Below are positions 28,414-34,090 of a stretch of DNA of 34,092 bases, one piece after another. Source of the stretch: a virus; the IMG/VR virus record IMGVR_UViG_3300031857_000714, positions 1-34,092 of that record; one strand, 5' to 3'. Made by a program: the position numbers and the translations under genes. Position 1 is the stretch's first letter. Every line of letters starts with the position of its first letter. The notes beneath the pieces were generated by a model. The model was not told where the DNA came from. It did not search any database and saw only the letters and a program-made list of their open reading frames with translations.

Positions 28414-28788
28414 TCACTTTCTTTTTGACAAAGAGTGATCGATCCAATAATCTTTCCAATCATTTCTTGATCTGTTTTGAAACTTATAAAGATTGTTGTT
28501 CACTGCGACATAAGAATCATCGACATCATGAAAATGACAATAATAATAAGGTCGATGTGAAGTTGGATCTCCTACCTCACGCTGTAAAGAGGTACCAGGA
28601 TTTTTTTCCACATACTCCTTTATTGTTCCCGGAAGAGATTTGATATTAAAATAATACTTGATAAATTCAGATTCTGATAGATTTTGCCACCAAGAGACAA
28701 ATTCTTCCTCATTCATATTTGGTCGCCAAATCCATGTCTTGTATCCATATTCTTCATTTAGAAAAACTTCAATAGTATTGTGATTCAT
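28414..28788 (-). CDS. Conserved phage protein, 'NEEYGY' type
   Basis: 124 residues from ATG 28788 (the adjacent ATG 28791 is equally possible). The start 'MNHNTIEVFLNEEYGYKTWI', then 'WRPNMNEEEFVSWWQNL', and the later 'YYYCHFHDVDDSYVAVNNNL' resemble a recurrent cyanophage/T4-like protein of unknown function that begins 'VFxNEdYGYrtWlW...EEE...WW'. It overlaps the upstream 82-residue gene by about 20 nt. It is the last gene of the operon from the promoter at 29300-29328. Confidence 0.68.
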   Translation of the reverse strand: MNHNTIEVFLNEEYGYKTWIWRPNMNEEEFVSWWQNLSESEFIKYYFNIKSLPGTIKEYVEKNPGTSLQREVGDPTSHRPYYYCHFHDVDDSYVAVNNNLYKFQNRSRNDWKDYWIDHSLSKRK

Positions 28789-29017
28789 CATCTACATCCC
28801 TAAAATGTTTTGCGATTTGTTTTAAAAAGTCGTACTCTTCATCTAAAAATAAACCATGTTCGTGTTTTTGGAGTAAAGTTATTGCTAAACTTGATGCAAG
28901 TTTCCAAAAACGATTACTTTCTTCGAATGCACCATCAAGTGCAGATCTTTCTGCCAATTCAACATACTCATAACAACTAGAAATTTGCTTAGATATTGTC
29001 ACTTTATCTTTGCTCAT
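28769..29017 (-). CDS. Hypothetical helical protein (82 aa)
   Basis: Starts at TAATG shared with the acidic gene's stop: MSKDKVTISKQISSCYEYVE, then LAERSALDGAFEESNRFWKL, then ASSLAITLLQKHEHGLFLDE. Predicted mostly helical, resembling a TPR-like two-helix unit ('AERSALDGAFEESNRFWKLA'). No family recognised. Its obligatory coupling to the extremely acidic protein makes it a candidate partner of that protein. Confidence 0.68.
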   Translation of the reverse strand: MSKDKVTISKQISSCYEYVELAERSALDGAFEESNRFWKLASSLAITLLQKHEHGLFLDEEYDFLKQIAKHFRDVDDESQYY

Positions 29018-29259
29018 TAAAGAGGATCTTCGTCATCTACTTCCTCTTCATATTCTGTATGTTCATCATCATCATAATTTTCATCATCATCAAAGATAAA
29101 ATCGTCATCTTCTTCGTCTTCGTCATCTAGATCTTCGTCTTCATCTTCGTCATCTAGATCTTCGTCTTCTTCGTCCCACTCGTCGTCTTCTTCGTCAACA
29201 TCTTCTTCATCCCATTCTTCAAGATCATCATCCCAATCCTCTTCATATGAATGATTCAT
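29017..29259 (-). CDS. Extremely acidic protein (possible DNA mimic)
   Basis: 80 residues, of which 57 are Asp or Glu and none is Lys or Arg. Regularly spaced Trp, Leu and Phe break the acidic runs ('EEDWDDDLEEWDEEDVDEED'). AAAGGA precedes the ATG with 7 nt spacing, and a consensus promoter lies 40 nt upstream, so it is very likely expressed early. The coding DNA is built of GAT/GAC/GAA repeats and contains an 18-bp direct duplication (ATCTTCGTCTTC type), pointing to expansion. Phage proteins of this kind include DNA mimics that block restriction or nucleoid proteins. That role is inferred from composition only. Confidence 0.75.
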   Translation of the reverse strand: MNHSYEEDWDDDLEEWDEEDVDEEDDEWDEEDEDLDDEDEDEDLDDEDEEDDDFIFDDDENYDDDEHTEYEEEVDDEDPL

Positions 29260-29299
29260 AAAATATCCTTTATTTTAAAGTTTAAAAATTACTCTTTGA

Positions 29300-29328
29300 A
29301 TTATATCAGATACCAGTATATATGTCAA
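29300..29328 (-). promoter_or_regulatory. Perfect consensus sigma70 promoter
   Basis: TTGACA, 17 bp, TATAAT on the minus strand upstream of the acidic-protein operon. Its -35 lies next to the divergent late promoter at 29333. Confidence 0.9.
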
Positions 29329-29332
29329 GTCG

Positions 29333-29340
29333 TATAAATA
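29333..29340 (+). promoter_or_regulatory. T4-type late promoter (TATAAATA), ATG 5 nt downstream
   Basis: TATAAATA then TAATT then ATG 29346. It is back to back with the early-type promoter 29300-29328, so this short gap drives early genes leftward and a late gene rightward. Confidence 0.7.
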
Positions 29341-29345
29341 TAATT

Positions 29346-29921
29346 ATGAAAACAATAAAAAGATTATTAGAAGAAATTAGTATACTTTCAGAAATATTAA
29401 CTCCACCAAATACATCTCAGTCTAACCCAGTCACAGATGCAGACACTTTTGGATTTACACCGAATGAATTTCCTTTGTTTAATTACAAAGTTTTAGGTGC
29501 AGCAGCGCCAGCAACTCAACAACAACAAGAGTATGTACCCGGAGGAAATGGTCTTTCAATTCACAGAGATTCGTATTCATATCTACAACAATTGGGAAAT
29601 ATGTATGGAGTGGAGGTAGCACCAGCACCCGGTACTCCCGAAGCGCAAATGTTACGACAACAATTTCCACAATACAAGCCTAAAAATTTATATGTTTTAA
29701 ATAATATTATAAGACATCGCGAACGAACCAGTGAAATCTATAATAGATTGCAAAAACTTGCAATGACTCCACTTGGAAATGAACACATTAAAGATTACAC
29801 AGATCCATATAATCAAGATCCAATCCAAACCATGGAACCAAATTATGACATGTCTTCGTCACAACAAAATGTAGAAACTCAAGATTATAACGATGCTGCT
29901 GATGTCGGTGGTATAAGTTAA
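29346..29921 (+). CDS. Putative capsid-targeted protein (191 aa)
   Basis: I chose ATG 29346 (MKTIKRLLEEISILSEILTP) because the late promoter lies between it and an earlier in-frame ATG. Residues 1-10, MKTIKRLLEE, have the form of the T4 capsid-targeting peptide (IPIII: MKTYQEFIAE), with Glu at position 10 where the gp21 protease would cut. The rest is Gln/Pro/Asn-rich and low in order ('AAAPATQQQQEYVPGGNGLS'), with a helical segment 'NLYVLNNIIRHRERTSEIYN'. Likely an internal head protein. No enzymatic motif was seen. Confidence 0.68.
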   Translation: MKTIKRLLEEISILSEILTPPNTSQSNPVTDADTFGFTPNEFPLFNYKVLGAAAPATQQQQEYVPGGNGLSIHRDSYSYLQQLGNMYGVEVAPAPGTPEAQMLRQQFPQYKPKNLYVLNNIIRHRERTSEIYNRLQKLAMTPLGNEHIKDYTDPYNQDPIQTMEPNYDMSSSQQNVETQDYNDAADVGGIS

Positions 29922-30028
29922 ATAATATCTCGCTCTAGAATATCCAGAGTCTTGTAATATATTCCATAGAAAAATTTATAGGATGATTCTATCCAATTGG
30001 ATATTTTTGTTTTTCTCTTTTTGCTCAT
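29918..30028 (-). CDS. Possible 36-residue basic protein
   Basis: The frame ATG 30028 to TAA 29918 encodes MSKKRKTKISNWIESSYKFF, then YGIYYKTLDILERDII. It is the only open frame in the 29922-30102 gap, is plausible in composition and ends exactly on the converging gene's stop. There is no ribosome site. The rest of the gap is AT-rich and featureless. Confidence 0.35.
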   Translation of the reverse strand: MSKKRKTKISNWIESSYKFFYGIYYKTLDILERDII

Positions 30029-30102
30029 AGATATGATTATTTATTTTTGAGTAGACAAATTTTAGTTTATTAAAATTTACCTTAACTCAATATTAATATG
30101 TA

Positions 30103-30130
30103 TTGATTCAATCAATCTTCATGGTATACT
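30103..30130 (+). promoter_or_regulatory. Probable promoter for the HNH gene
   Basis: TTGATT, 16 bp, TATACT on the plus strand. A late-like CATAAATA (30135-30142) lies 7 nt before the ATG at 30150. Either gives a very short leader. Confidence 0.5.
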
Positions 30131-30149
30131 GTTTCATAAATAATTTCAA

Positions 30150-30602
30150 ATGCTGAATACTGTTTCACTTTACAATATGTCGTATCAGAAGATCCTTGAA
30201 ATCGACTGGAAACACGCAGTCGTTTTATTGATCAATGGAAAAGTTTCTCCATGCACGGAGGAGGAGTTTTTAGAAATACGCACTGGTAGTGGTATTTTTA
30301 AACTACCCCTCCACATCAGTTTAAAAAAATATGTACATTTACCATACAGAGAGGTAAGTCCATCTCGAAAGAATATTTTTAAGAGAGATGATTATACATG
30401 CCAATATTGTTCTGTCAAAATGAGCGGAGAAGAAGCAACAATTGACCATGTTCTTCCTCGTTGTCGAGGAGGAAAGCATGAATGGAACAATGTTGTCACT
30501 TGTTGTCTTCGATGCAATCGTAAAAAGGGAAATAAGACTCCAAACGAAGCAAACATGCCCCTAAACAAAACACCCAAACCTTTACGATTTGGGTATTTAT
30601 AA
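30150..30602 (+). CDS. HNH endonuclease
   Basis: This 150-residue protein has 'SRKNIFKRDDYTCQYCSVKM', then 'EEATIDHVLPRCRGGKHEWN', then 'NVVTCCLRCNRKKGNKTPNE': the HNH core with His of 'IDHV', Asn of 'EWNNV', two CxxC zinc pairs ('CQYC', 'CLRC') and a trailing 'GNKTPNEANM'. The N-terminal 'YQKILEIDWKHAVVLLINGK' is the usual lead of this HNH_5-type family. It is freestanding, not in an intron, and orphan on its strand between minus-strand genes, typical of a homing-type endonuclease. A start at M10 (30177) is possible. Confidence 0.88.
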   Translation: MLNTVSLYNMSYQKILEIDWKHAVVLLINGKVSPCTEEEFLEIRTGSGIFKLPLHISLKKYVHLPYREVSPSRKNIFKRDDYTCQYCSVKMSGEEATIDHVLPRCRGGKHEWNNVVTCCLRCNRKKGNKTPNEANMPLNKTPKPLRFGYL

Positions 30603-31220
30603 AAGTCCAGTATTGATAACTTTTCTTGCAAGTTTTTCAGACATTACATTGTCTGAGGGAAAATGAAGTCCAACATCTAGTCTTGAATCTCTCATTCTTT
30701 GAGTAAAGTCTTCGATCTCTGGTTTCATATCTGGTCTTAGTTTCGAAAAGATATGATTCATTATGTAAGAATCAAATGCATGACCAGACGGATATGATGG
30801 ATGATGTGCATCATTTTTTATTGTAACATCAAATGGAATTCCCATTGCATCTGCATATTGTTTTGGTCTTCCACGATTATAATGTTTCTTGAGATAAAAT
30901 AAAATAGGATCTGTCTTATCCATTATACTGTCTATAAAGTCTTTCGAAACATTCAACCCAAGAGTGTTTCTTGCAAAGTCAGCATACATTTGCTGTTCTT
31001 CATTTTCTGATTTTTTTGCAAATTCATATTCTTCGTCTGTAACATTATCCATACGATCTTTAAGAGAATATATTTCTCTTTTTGTCTCTTCATCTGATGG
31101 AAATGGAATATTTTCTAGCTCGGACAATCCACCAACTTTGCGTAAAAACTTCAAGATTGAATTATTTGGATCAATCTTTCTCTCATGAACTGGTTTTAGA
31201 TTTCCGTATGGAACTGGCAT
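30597..31220 (-). CDS. PAP2-type (class A acid) phosphatase
   Basis: 207 residues from ATG 31220, 1 nt after the upstream stop (TGATATG). An ATG at 31253 with AGGA upstream is the alternative. All three phosphatase motifs are intact: K111-x6-R118-P119 ('KKHYNRGRPKQ'), P144-S145-G146-H147 ('YPSGHAFD') and S179-R180-x5-H186-x3-D190 ('SRLDVGLHFPSD'). The catalytic His are therefore present. No signal peptide or membrane spans, so it is a soluble haloperoxidase-like type. It sits directly behind a putative capsid-targeted gene. Substrate (lipid phosphate, nucleotide) unknown. Confidence 0.85.
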   Translation of the reverse strand: MPVPYGNLKPVHERKIDPNNSILKFLRKVGGLSELENIPFPSDEETKREIYSLKDRMDNVTDEEYEFAKKSENEEQQMYADFARNTLGLNVSKDFIDSIMDKTDPILFYLKKHYNRGRPKQYADAMGIPFDVTIKNDAHHPSYPSGHAFDSYIMNHIFSKLRPDMKPEIEDFTQRMRDSRLDVGLHFPSDNVMSEKLARKVINTGLL

Positions 31221-31221
31221 A

Positions 31222-31542
31222 TCACAGTCTGTACTTTTCGAGTTCTTCCACATTAATTCCTAGAGGTTGAGAAAAATTCCAACCTTCTGGTGTTGGAATC
31301 TTATTTGCATCAATTCCAAGATTTCTTAGTTTATTTGTTGATCTTTCAATACCAGCTGCATCACCTTGAGTTCGTGCATGATGTAAAAATTTAACATGAT
31401 GCATTATGGCATCGCTCTTGTCAAGAATATCCCCATGTGATATAAATTGACCTTTTTCTAATCTTGTGGGATCAAGAGCATAGTTCTTTGGATGTCTCAT
31501 ACTTTCCATTATTTGCTTGAATATTCTTTGCTTTATATTCAT
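31222..31542 (-). CDS. Putative capsid-targeted protein (106 aa)
   Basis: ATG 31542 (MNIKQRIFKQIMESMRHPKN) has AGAGGA 7 nt upstream, and a TATAAATA late promoter 19 nt upstream. Residues 1-13 form a short amphipathic peptide ending I-M-E, a gp21-type cleavage motif ([L/I]-x-E), as in capsid-targeting peptides. The body is helical and His-rich ('DAIMHHVKFLHHARTQGDAA'). No family recognised. The phosphatase gene follows immediately and may be coupled. Co-packaging of the two products is speculative. Confidence 0.62.
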   Translation of the reverse strand: MNIKQRIFKQIMESMRHPKNYALDPTRLEKGQFISHGDILDKSDAIMHHVKFLHHARTQGDAAGIERSTNKLRNLGIDANKIPTPEGWNFSQPLGINVEELEKYRL

Positions 31543-31561
31543 AATTATTCCTCTAATCAAT

Positions 31562-31569
31562 TATTTATA
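31562..31569 (-). promoter_or_regulatory. T4-type late promoter (TATAAATA)
   Basis: TATAAATA on the minus strand upstream of the 106-residue gene and phosphatase. It lies in the 67-bp gap after the 361-residue gene. Confidence 0.7.
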
Positions 31570-31609
31570 TAAAAAAATTACATTTGATATCAGATTGAAC
31601 CACATGGAC

Positions 31610-32695
31610 TTAGGTCGCTTTACCAAAATTTGGATTCTTTATCCATTCATTTTCTCCATGATCTCTCTGGACCAATTTATCTAACTGATAATCTTCCTCA
31701 TGGGGATCCATTGGGAAATGTGTTTCGGTGAATTTTGTAACAGCATCTCTAAAATGATCCATTAATGGATTTCTAGCAAGTTCTTGTAAAATATAGGTTC
31801 TACCAATAGGTCGAAGAATTGTATGTCTTGGTTTTATATCTTTCCAAGGTATATCTTTGACAGGAGTACTCCACATTCTCCCGTAAGTGGGATATAAATG
31901 TTTGCGTCTGTATAACCAATTATTTGTTTTGGTCATTATGTCTCTACTATGATATGGTTTTAATGATATTCGTCCTAAAGGTCTTTTTAAATTATAATCT
32001 CCTTTAGGAATCAAATATGCCATATGAGCTCCACCAAGAATATCGTCTGGAACTTTATCAGCATGTTCACCCGCTGCTTGATTTGCTCTTCCTAGTCGTC
32101 TTGCTTGTTCCATTCCTCGCTCATTGCTTCTTATAGCTTCTGAGTGTTCCATATCACCTATGAATCCACGATCTTCATCTGGACAAACTCCAAGTGCCAT
32201 GCAACTTCTCCATCCTTTATTAGTTGACTGCTCTGCCACATGATATGGATGGCGAGTTATCATGATTTCTAAACCTTTTTCGAGATGCCGTGCAATATCA
32301 TCATGTTCATTTAATCTTCTTGCAGCAGCATAATATCCATCAGACCCTTCTGTTGCTTGCAAAACTTTTCGAATTCGAATTGGTCTTGCCCTTGCACCGG
32401 GAGCAATATTTGTAGCTACAGCAAGTCGATTATTCCAATCATGAATTTTATATCCATGTTTATCTAAATGTGAAACTAATTCCTCCGGTGGATTTTGAAA
32501 ATGACTCATATCAAAGGGAATTATTTTAACATCATGATCGTCATGTCTTCCCAATCCAGAACTTGGTCCACCAAAGACATGATCGGAGAATTCCGTGTCT
32601 CTGGCATAGTCACCAGCATTGTTAATCTCACGATCAATATAATATTCTTGTCTTCTGTTTAATGCTTCTACAAAGTAAGATTTGAAGGATTTCAT
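31610..32695 (-). CDS. Putative capsid-targeted protein with 'HPYxVAxxST..W.SCM' domain
   Basis: This 361-residue protein starts MKSFKSYFVEALNRRQEYYI; F-V-E at 8-10 fits prohead protease cleavage as in T4 internal proteins. The central domain has 'LEIMITRHPYHVAEQSTNKG' followed by 'WRSCMALGVCPDEDRG', then 'HADKVPDDILGGAHMAYLIP' and 'LGRISLKPY', and later 'GRMWSTPVKDIPW'. I have seen this motif set in hypothetical virion proteins of several phages, but no activity is known to me. Conserved His, Cys and Arg suggest an enzyme or toxin-like domain. The ATG overlaps the upstream stop (ATGA). Confidence 0.7.
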   Translation of the reverse strand: MKSFKSYFVEALNRRQEYYIDREINNAGDYARDTEFSDHVFGGPSSGLGRHDDHDVKIIPFDMSHFQNPPEELVSHLDKHGYKIHDWNNRLAVATNIAPGARARPIRIRKVLQATEGSDGYYAAARRLNEHDDIARHLEKGLEIMITRHPYHVAEQSTNKGWRSCMALGVCPDEDRGFIGDMEHSEAIRSNERGMEQARRLGRANQAAGEHADKVPDDILGGAHMAYLIPKGDYNLKRPLGRISLKPYHSRDIMTKTNNWLYRRKHLYPTYGRMWSTPVKDIPWKDIKPRHTILRPIGRTYILQELARNPLMDHFRDAVTKFTETHFPMDPHEEDYQLDKLVQRDHGENEWIKNPNFGKAT

Positions 32696-33177
32696 TTTGT
32701 TAAATTTCCTGTTTGTCTTCTGGGTATGGATCTTCTTCCACCAGGAACTGGAGGTCCGAGTCTTCTTGCTTTCTTGAGTCTTGGTTCTCTTGTATCTGCT
32801 GGTGGTTGATCGTCTTCTCTTTTTTCTGGTGTATATGTCATCAACATAATACCCTTATACCCGAGTCCTCTTCCACCACCTTCTGTAAAGATATCATGTC
32901 TGAATTCTCTTCCATGATGATCCTGCAATTCAGCAACTCCAACATTCCTACCACCAATCCTAAGAAACCCTTTTTTAGCATTCGCATCTCGAGCTGCTTG
33001 CGTAAAGTCATAGCGAATTTTTCCATCCTTTAATTCGCTATGAAAGGGTGCTTGGTGTATTCTTCCCAACGAATCTTGAACTTCAACGAATGGAAGGTGT
33101 GGTTTTCCGGAAAGGCGATATACGGGCATTTCCGAATCTTCACTCTCCTCTAGAATGTATTGCTTAAAACTTTTCAT
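32692..33177 (-). CDS. Putative capsid-targeted protein (161 aa)
   Basis: Starts MKSFKQYILEESEDSEMPVY; I-L-E at 8-10 matches the gp21 cleavage pattern and the peptide is nearly identical to that of the 361-residue neighbour. The body is charged and beta/coil ('FLRIGGRNVGVAELQDHHGR'), with a basic Pro/Arg-rich tail ('LKKARRLGPPVPGGRRSIPR') suited to DNA contact. A TATAAATA late promoter lies 16 nt upstream, so the leader is about 10 nt and has no ribosome site. It is coupled by ATGA to the 361-residue gene. Confidence 0.68.
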   Translation of the reverse strand: MKSFKQYILEESEDSEMPVYRLSGKPHLPFVEVQDSLGRIHQAPFHSELKDGKIRYDFTQAARDANAKKGFLRIGGRNVGVAELQDHHGREFRHDIFTEGGGRGLGYKGIMLMTYTPEKREDDQPPADTREPRLKKARRLGPPVPGGRRSIPRRQTGNLTK

Positions 33178-33192
33178 GCGACTTATAGGAAG

Positions 33193-33200
33193 TATTTATA
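33193..33200 (-). promoter_or_regulatory. T4-type late promoter (TATAAATA)
   Basis: TATAAATA on the minus strand 15 nt before ATG 33177, the first gene of the capsid-targeted pair. Confidence 0.7.
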
Positions 33201-33341
33201 TACCGCGAAAATTTTTGAGGTCGGGGGGATTTTACTTGACAAGGATTTGAGGGTGTGTGTATAATATTTGTGTGGAATGAAAAGGAGATCTAGGATTCGA
33301 CTTATATTCATTGTAAGCTATACCGGGAAAATTTTTGAGGT
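33199..33341. repeat. 23-bp direct repeat pair
   Basis: TATACCGCGAAAATTTTTGA (33199 onward, running to 33221) recurs at 33319-33341 with one change (CGCG to CGGG). The copies flank a plus-strand promoter and a tiny ORF, with exactly 120 bp between copy starts. Possible regulator-binding sites or remnants of a duplication. Confidence 0.8.
33236..33265 (+). promoter_or_regulatory. sigma70 promoter, plus strand
   Basis: TTGACA, 18 bp, TATAAT between the two direct repeats. It points toward the GC-rich right end. Confidence 0.78.
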
Positions 33342-33378
33342 TAGGTACTTAAACATTTTTGCTGGGGAAATTTGCTAG
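33277..33378 (+). CDS. Possible 33-residue basic peptide
   Basis: The frame ATG 33277 to TAG 33378 encodes MKRRSRIRLIFIVSYTGKIF, then EVRYLNIFAGEIC. It is the first ORF after the promoter at 33236-33265, 11 nt past its -10. It has no separated ribosome site and runs through the second direct repeat. The region 33379-33554 contains no other gene. Confidence 0.3.
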   Translation: MKRRSRIRLIFIVSYTGKIFEVRYLNIFAGEIC

Positions 33379-33444
33379 CCCCTGACACCCCTAACATCCC
33401 CCGAACGCATTTCTAGTGTGTGATGACCGATCCATTTCCACAAG

Positions 33445-33453
33445 TTATCCACA
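33445..33453 (+). other. Single DnaA-box-like nonamer
   Basis: TTATCCACA, a perfect match to the DnaA box consensus, in the non-coding, C-rich stretch where base composition changes. One copy alone does not define an origin. Confidence 0.25.
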
Positions 33454-33554
33454 ATCCCCCTGGCATCCCCCGTTATCGCCCCCATTCGTAACCCCTTACA
33501 CCACAACGACTTACGAAATGTCGAGAATATTTCCAGTTTCATCGGTCGAAGGGG

Positions 33555-33582
33555 TTGACGGCATCGACCAGCTTGATATAAT
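33555..33582 (+). promoter_or_regulatory. sigma70 promoter giving a leaderless message
   Basis: TTGACG, 16 bp, TATAAT, then 6 nt, then ATG 33589. The expected start site coincides with the start codon. Confidence 0.8.
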
Positions 33583-33588
33583 GATCGC

Positions 33589-33852
33589 ATGAGCAACAAG
33601 AGCAACAACGGAACGAACAAGGTCGCCTCCAACAAGGGTCGCAAGGGTCCGCGCACGATCCTGTCGGTCGCCCAGCTGCGCGAGAAGATGCTGCGCGAGA
33701 TGATGGTGAAGGAAGTCCGCAAGATTGAGCGCAAGATCGGGAAGCTCATCAAGCGCGAGGTGCAGCTGCAGGACAAGCTCCACACGACGCAGACGCAGCT
33801 CGACCAGCTGAAGATCATGCGCGCGGAGTACAGCGCGGAGGTGGGCAAGTGA
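33589..33852 (+). CDS. Coiled-coil protein, GC-rich end region
   Basis: This 87-residue protein starts MSNKSNNGTNKVASNKGRKG. A basic, disordered N-terminus is followed by a continuous helix ('REKMLREMMVKEVRKIERKI', then 'GKLIKREVQLQDKLHTTQTQ'), a probable coiled coil. Codons end mostly in G or C (CTG, CGC, AAG, ATC), unlike the AT-rich genes to the left. Large opposite-strand ORFs here are by-products of that composition. The -10 is 6 nt from the ATG and no ribosome site exists, so translation should be leaderless. No family recognised. Confidence 0.72.
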   Translation: MSNKSNNGTNKVASNKGRKGPRTILSVAQLREKMLREMMVKEVRKIERKIGKLIKREVQLQDKLHTTQTQLDQLKIMRAEYSAEVGK

Positions 33853-33917
33853 ACACCGATCCGAACCCCGCAATCGACATCGACTTCCTGAACATCAACG
33901 ACCAAGCGAGCATCTGA
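33849..33917 (+). CDS. 22-residue coupled mini-ORF (GTG start)
   Basis: GTG 33849 overlaps the upstream TGA (GTGA) and has GGAGG upstream. It encodes (M)NTDPNPAIDIDFLNINDQ, then ASI. The good ribosome site and overlap make translation likely. Whether the product matters, or only passes ribosomes to the next gene 2 nt later, is open. Confidence 0.45.
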   Translation: MNTDPNPAIDIDFLNINDQASI

Positions 33918-33919
33918 AC

Positions 33920-34090
33920 ATGACCAACGAACAACTCATCGACGAAGCCATCGCCATTCTTCAGATGTCGAACATGGAAGACTGCGCTGCGGCTGTGCAG
34001 ACTCTTCAATCGGAGCTCGAGCGCGTGAAGCAGATCGCGCGGGATCGACTCGACACGATTCAGAATCTTCGACAACCGCTTCGCGGTTGA
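33920..34090 (+). CDS. Small helical protein at the window edge
   Basis: The frame ATG 33920 to TGA 34090 encodes MTNEQLIDEAIAILQMSNME, then DCAAAVQTLQSELERVKQIA, then RDRLDTIQNLRQPLRG (56 residues), predicted helical. It follows the mini-ORF by 2 nt and has no strong ribosome site, consistent with termination-reinitiation. Its codon use is GC-rich like the preceding gene. No family recognised. Confidence 0.65.
   Translation: MTNEQLIDEAIAILQMSNMEDCAAAVQTLQSELERVKQIARDRLDTIQNLRQPLRG

Noticed and set aside
29060-29250. Short repeated units (ATCTTCGTCTTC type) as a CRISPR-like or tandem repeat array
   Set aside because: They are codon repeats of the Asp/Glu-rich protein. No CRISPR array (regular repeats with unique spacers) was seen anywhere in the window.
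30594-30601. TATAAATA on the minus strand at the end of the HNH gene
   Set aside because: It overlaps two converging gene ends. The next minus-strand gene in that direction is far away and separately served.
33445-33453. Replication origin at the DnaA-box-like nonamer
   Set aside because: A single box without repeats or an AT-rich unwinding element is not enough to call an origin.
33375-33905. Long minus-strand ORFs (176 and 120 aa) at the right end
   Set aside because: They run antisense to the plus-strand genes, which have a promoter, coupled starts and protein-like composition. In GC-rich DNA such shadows are expected.
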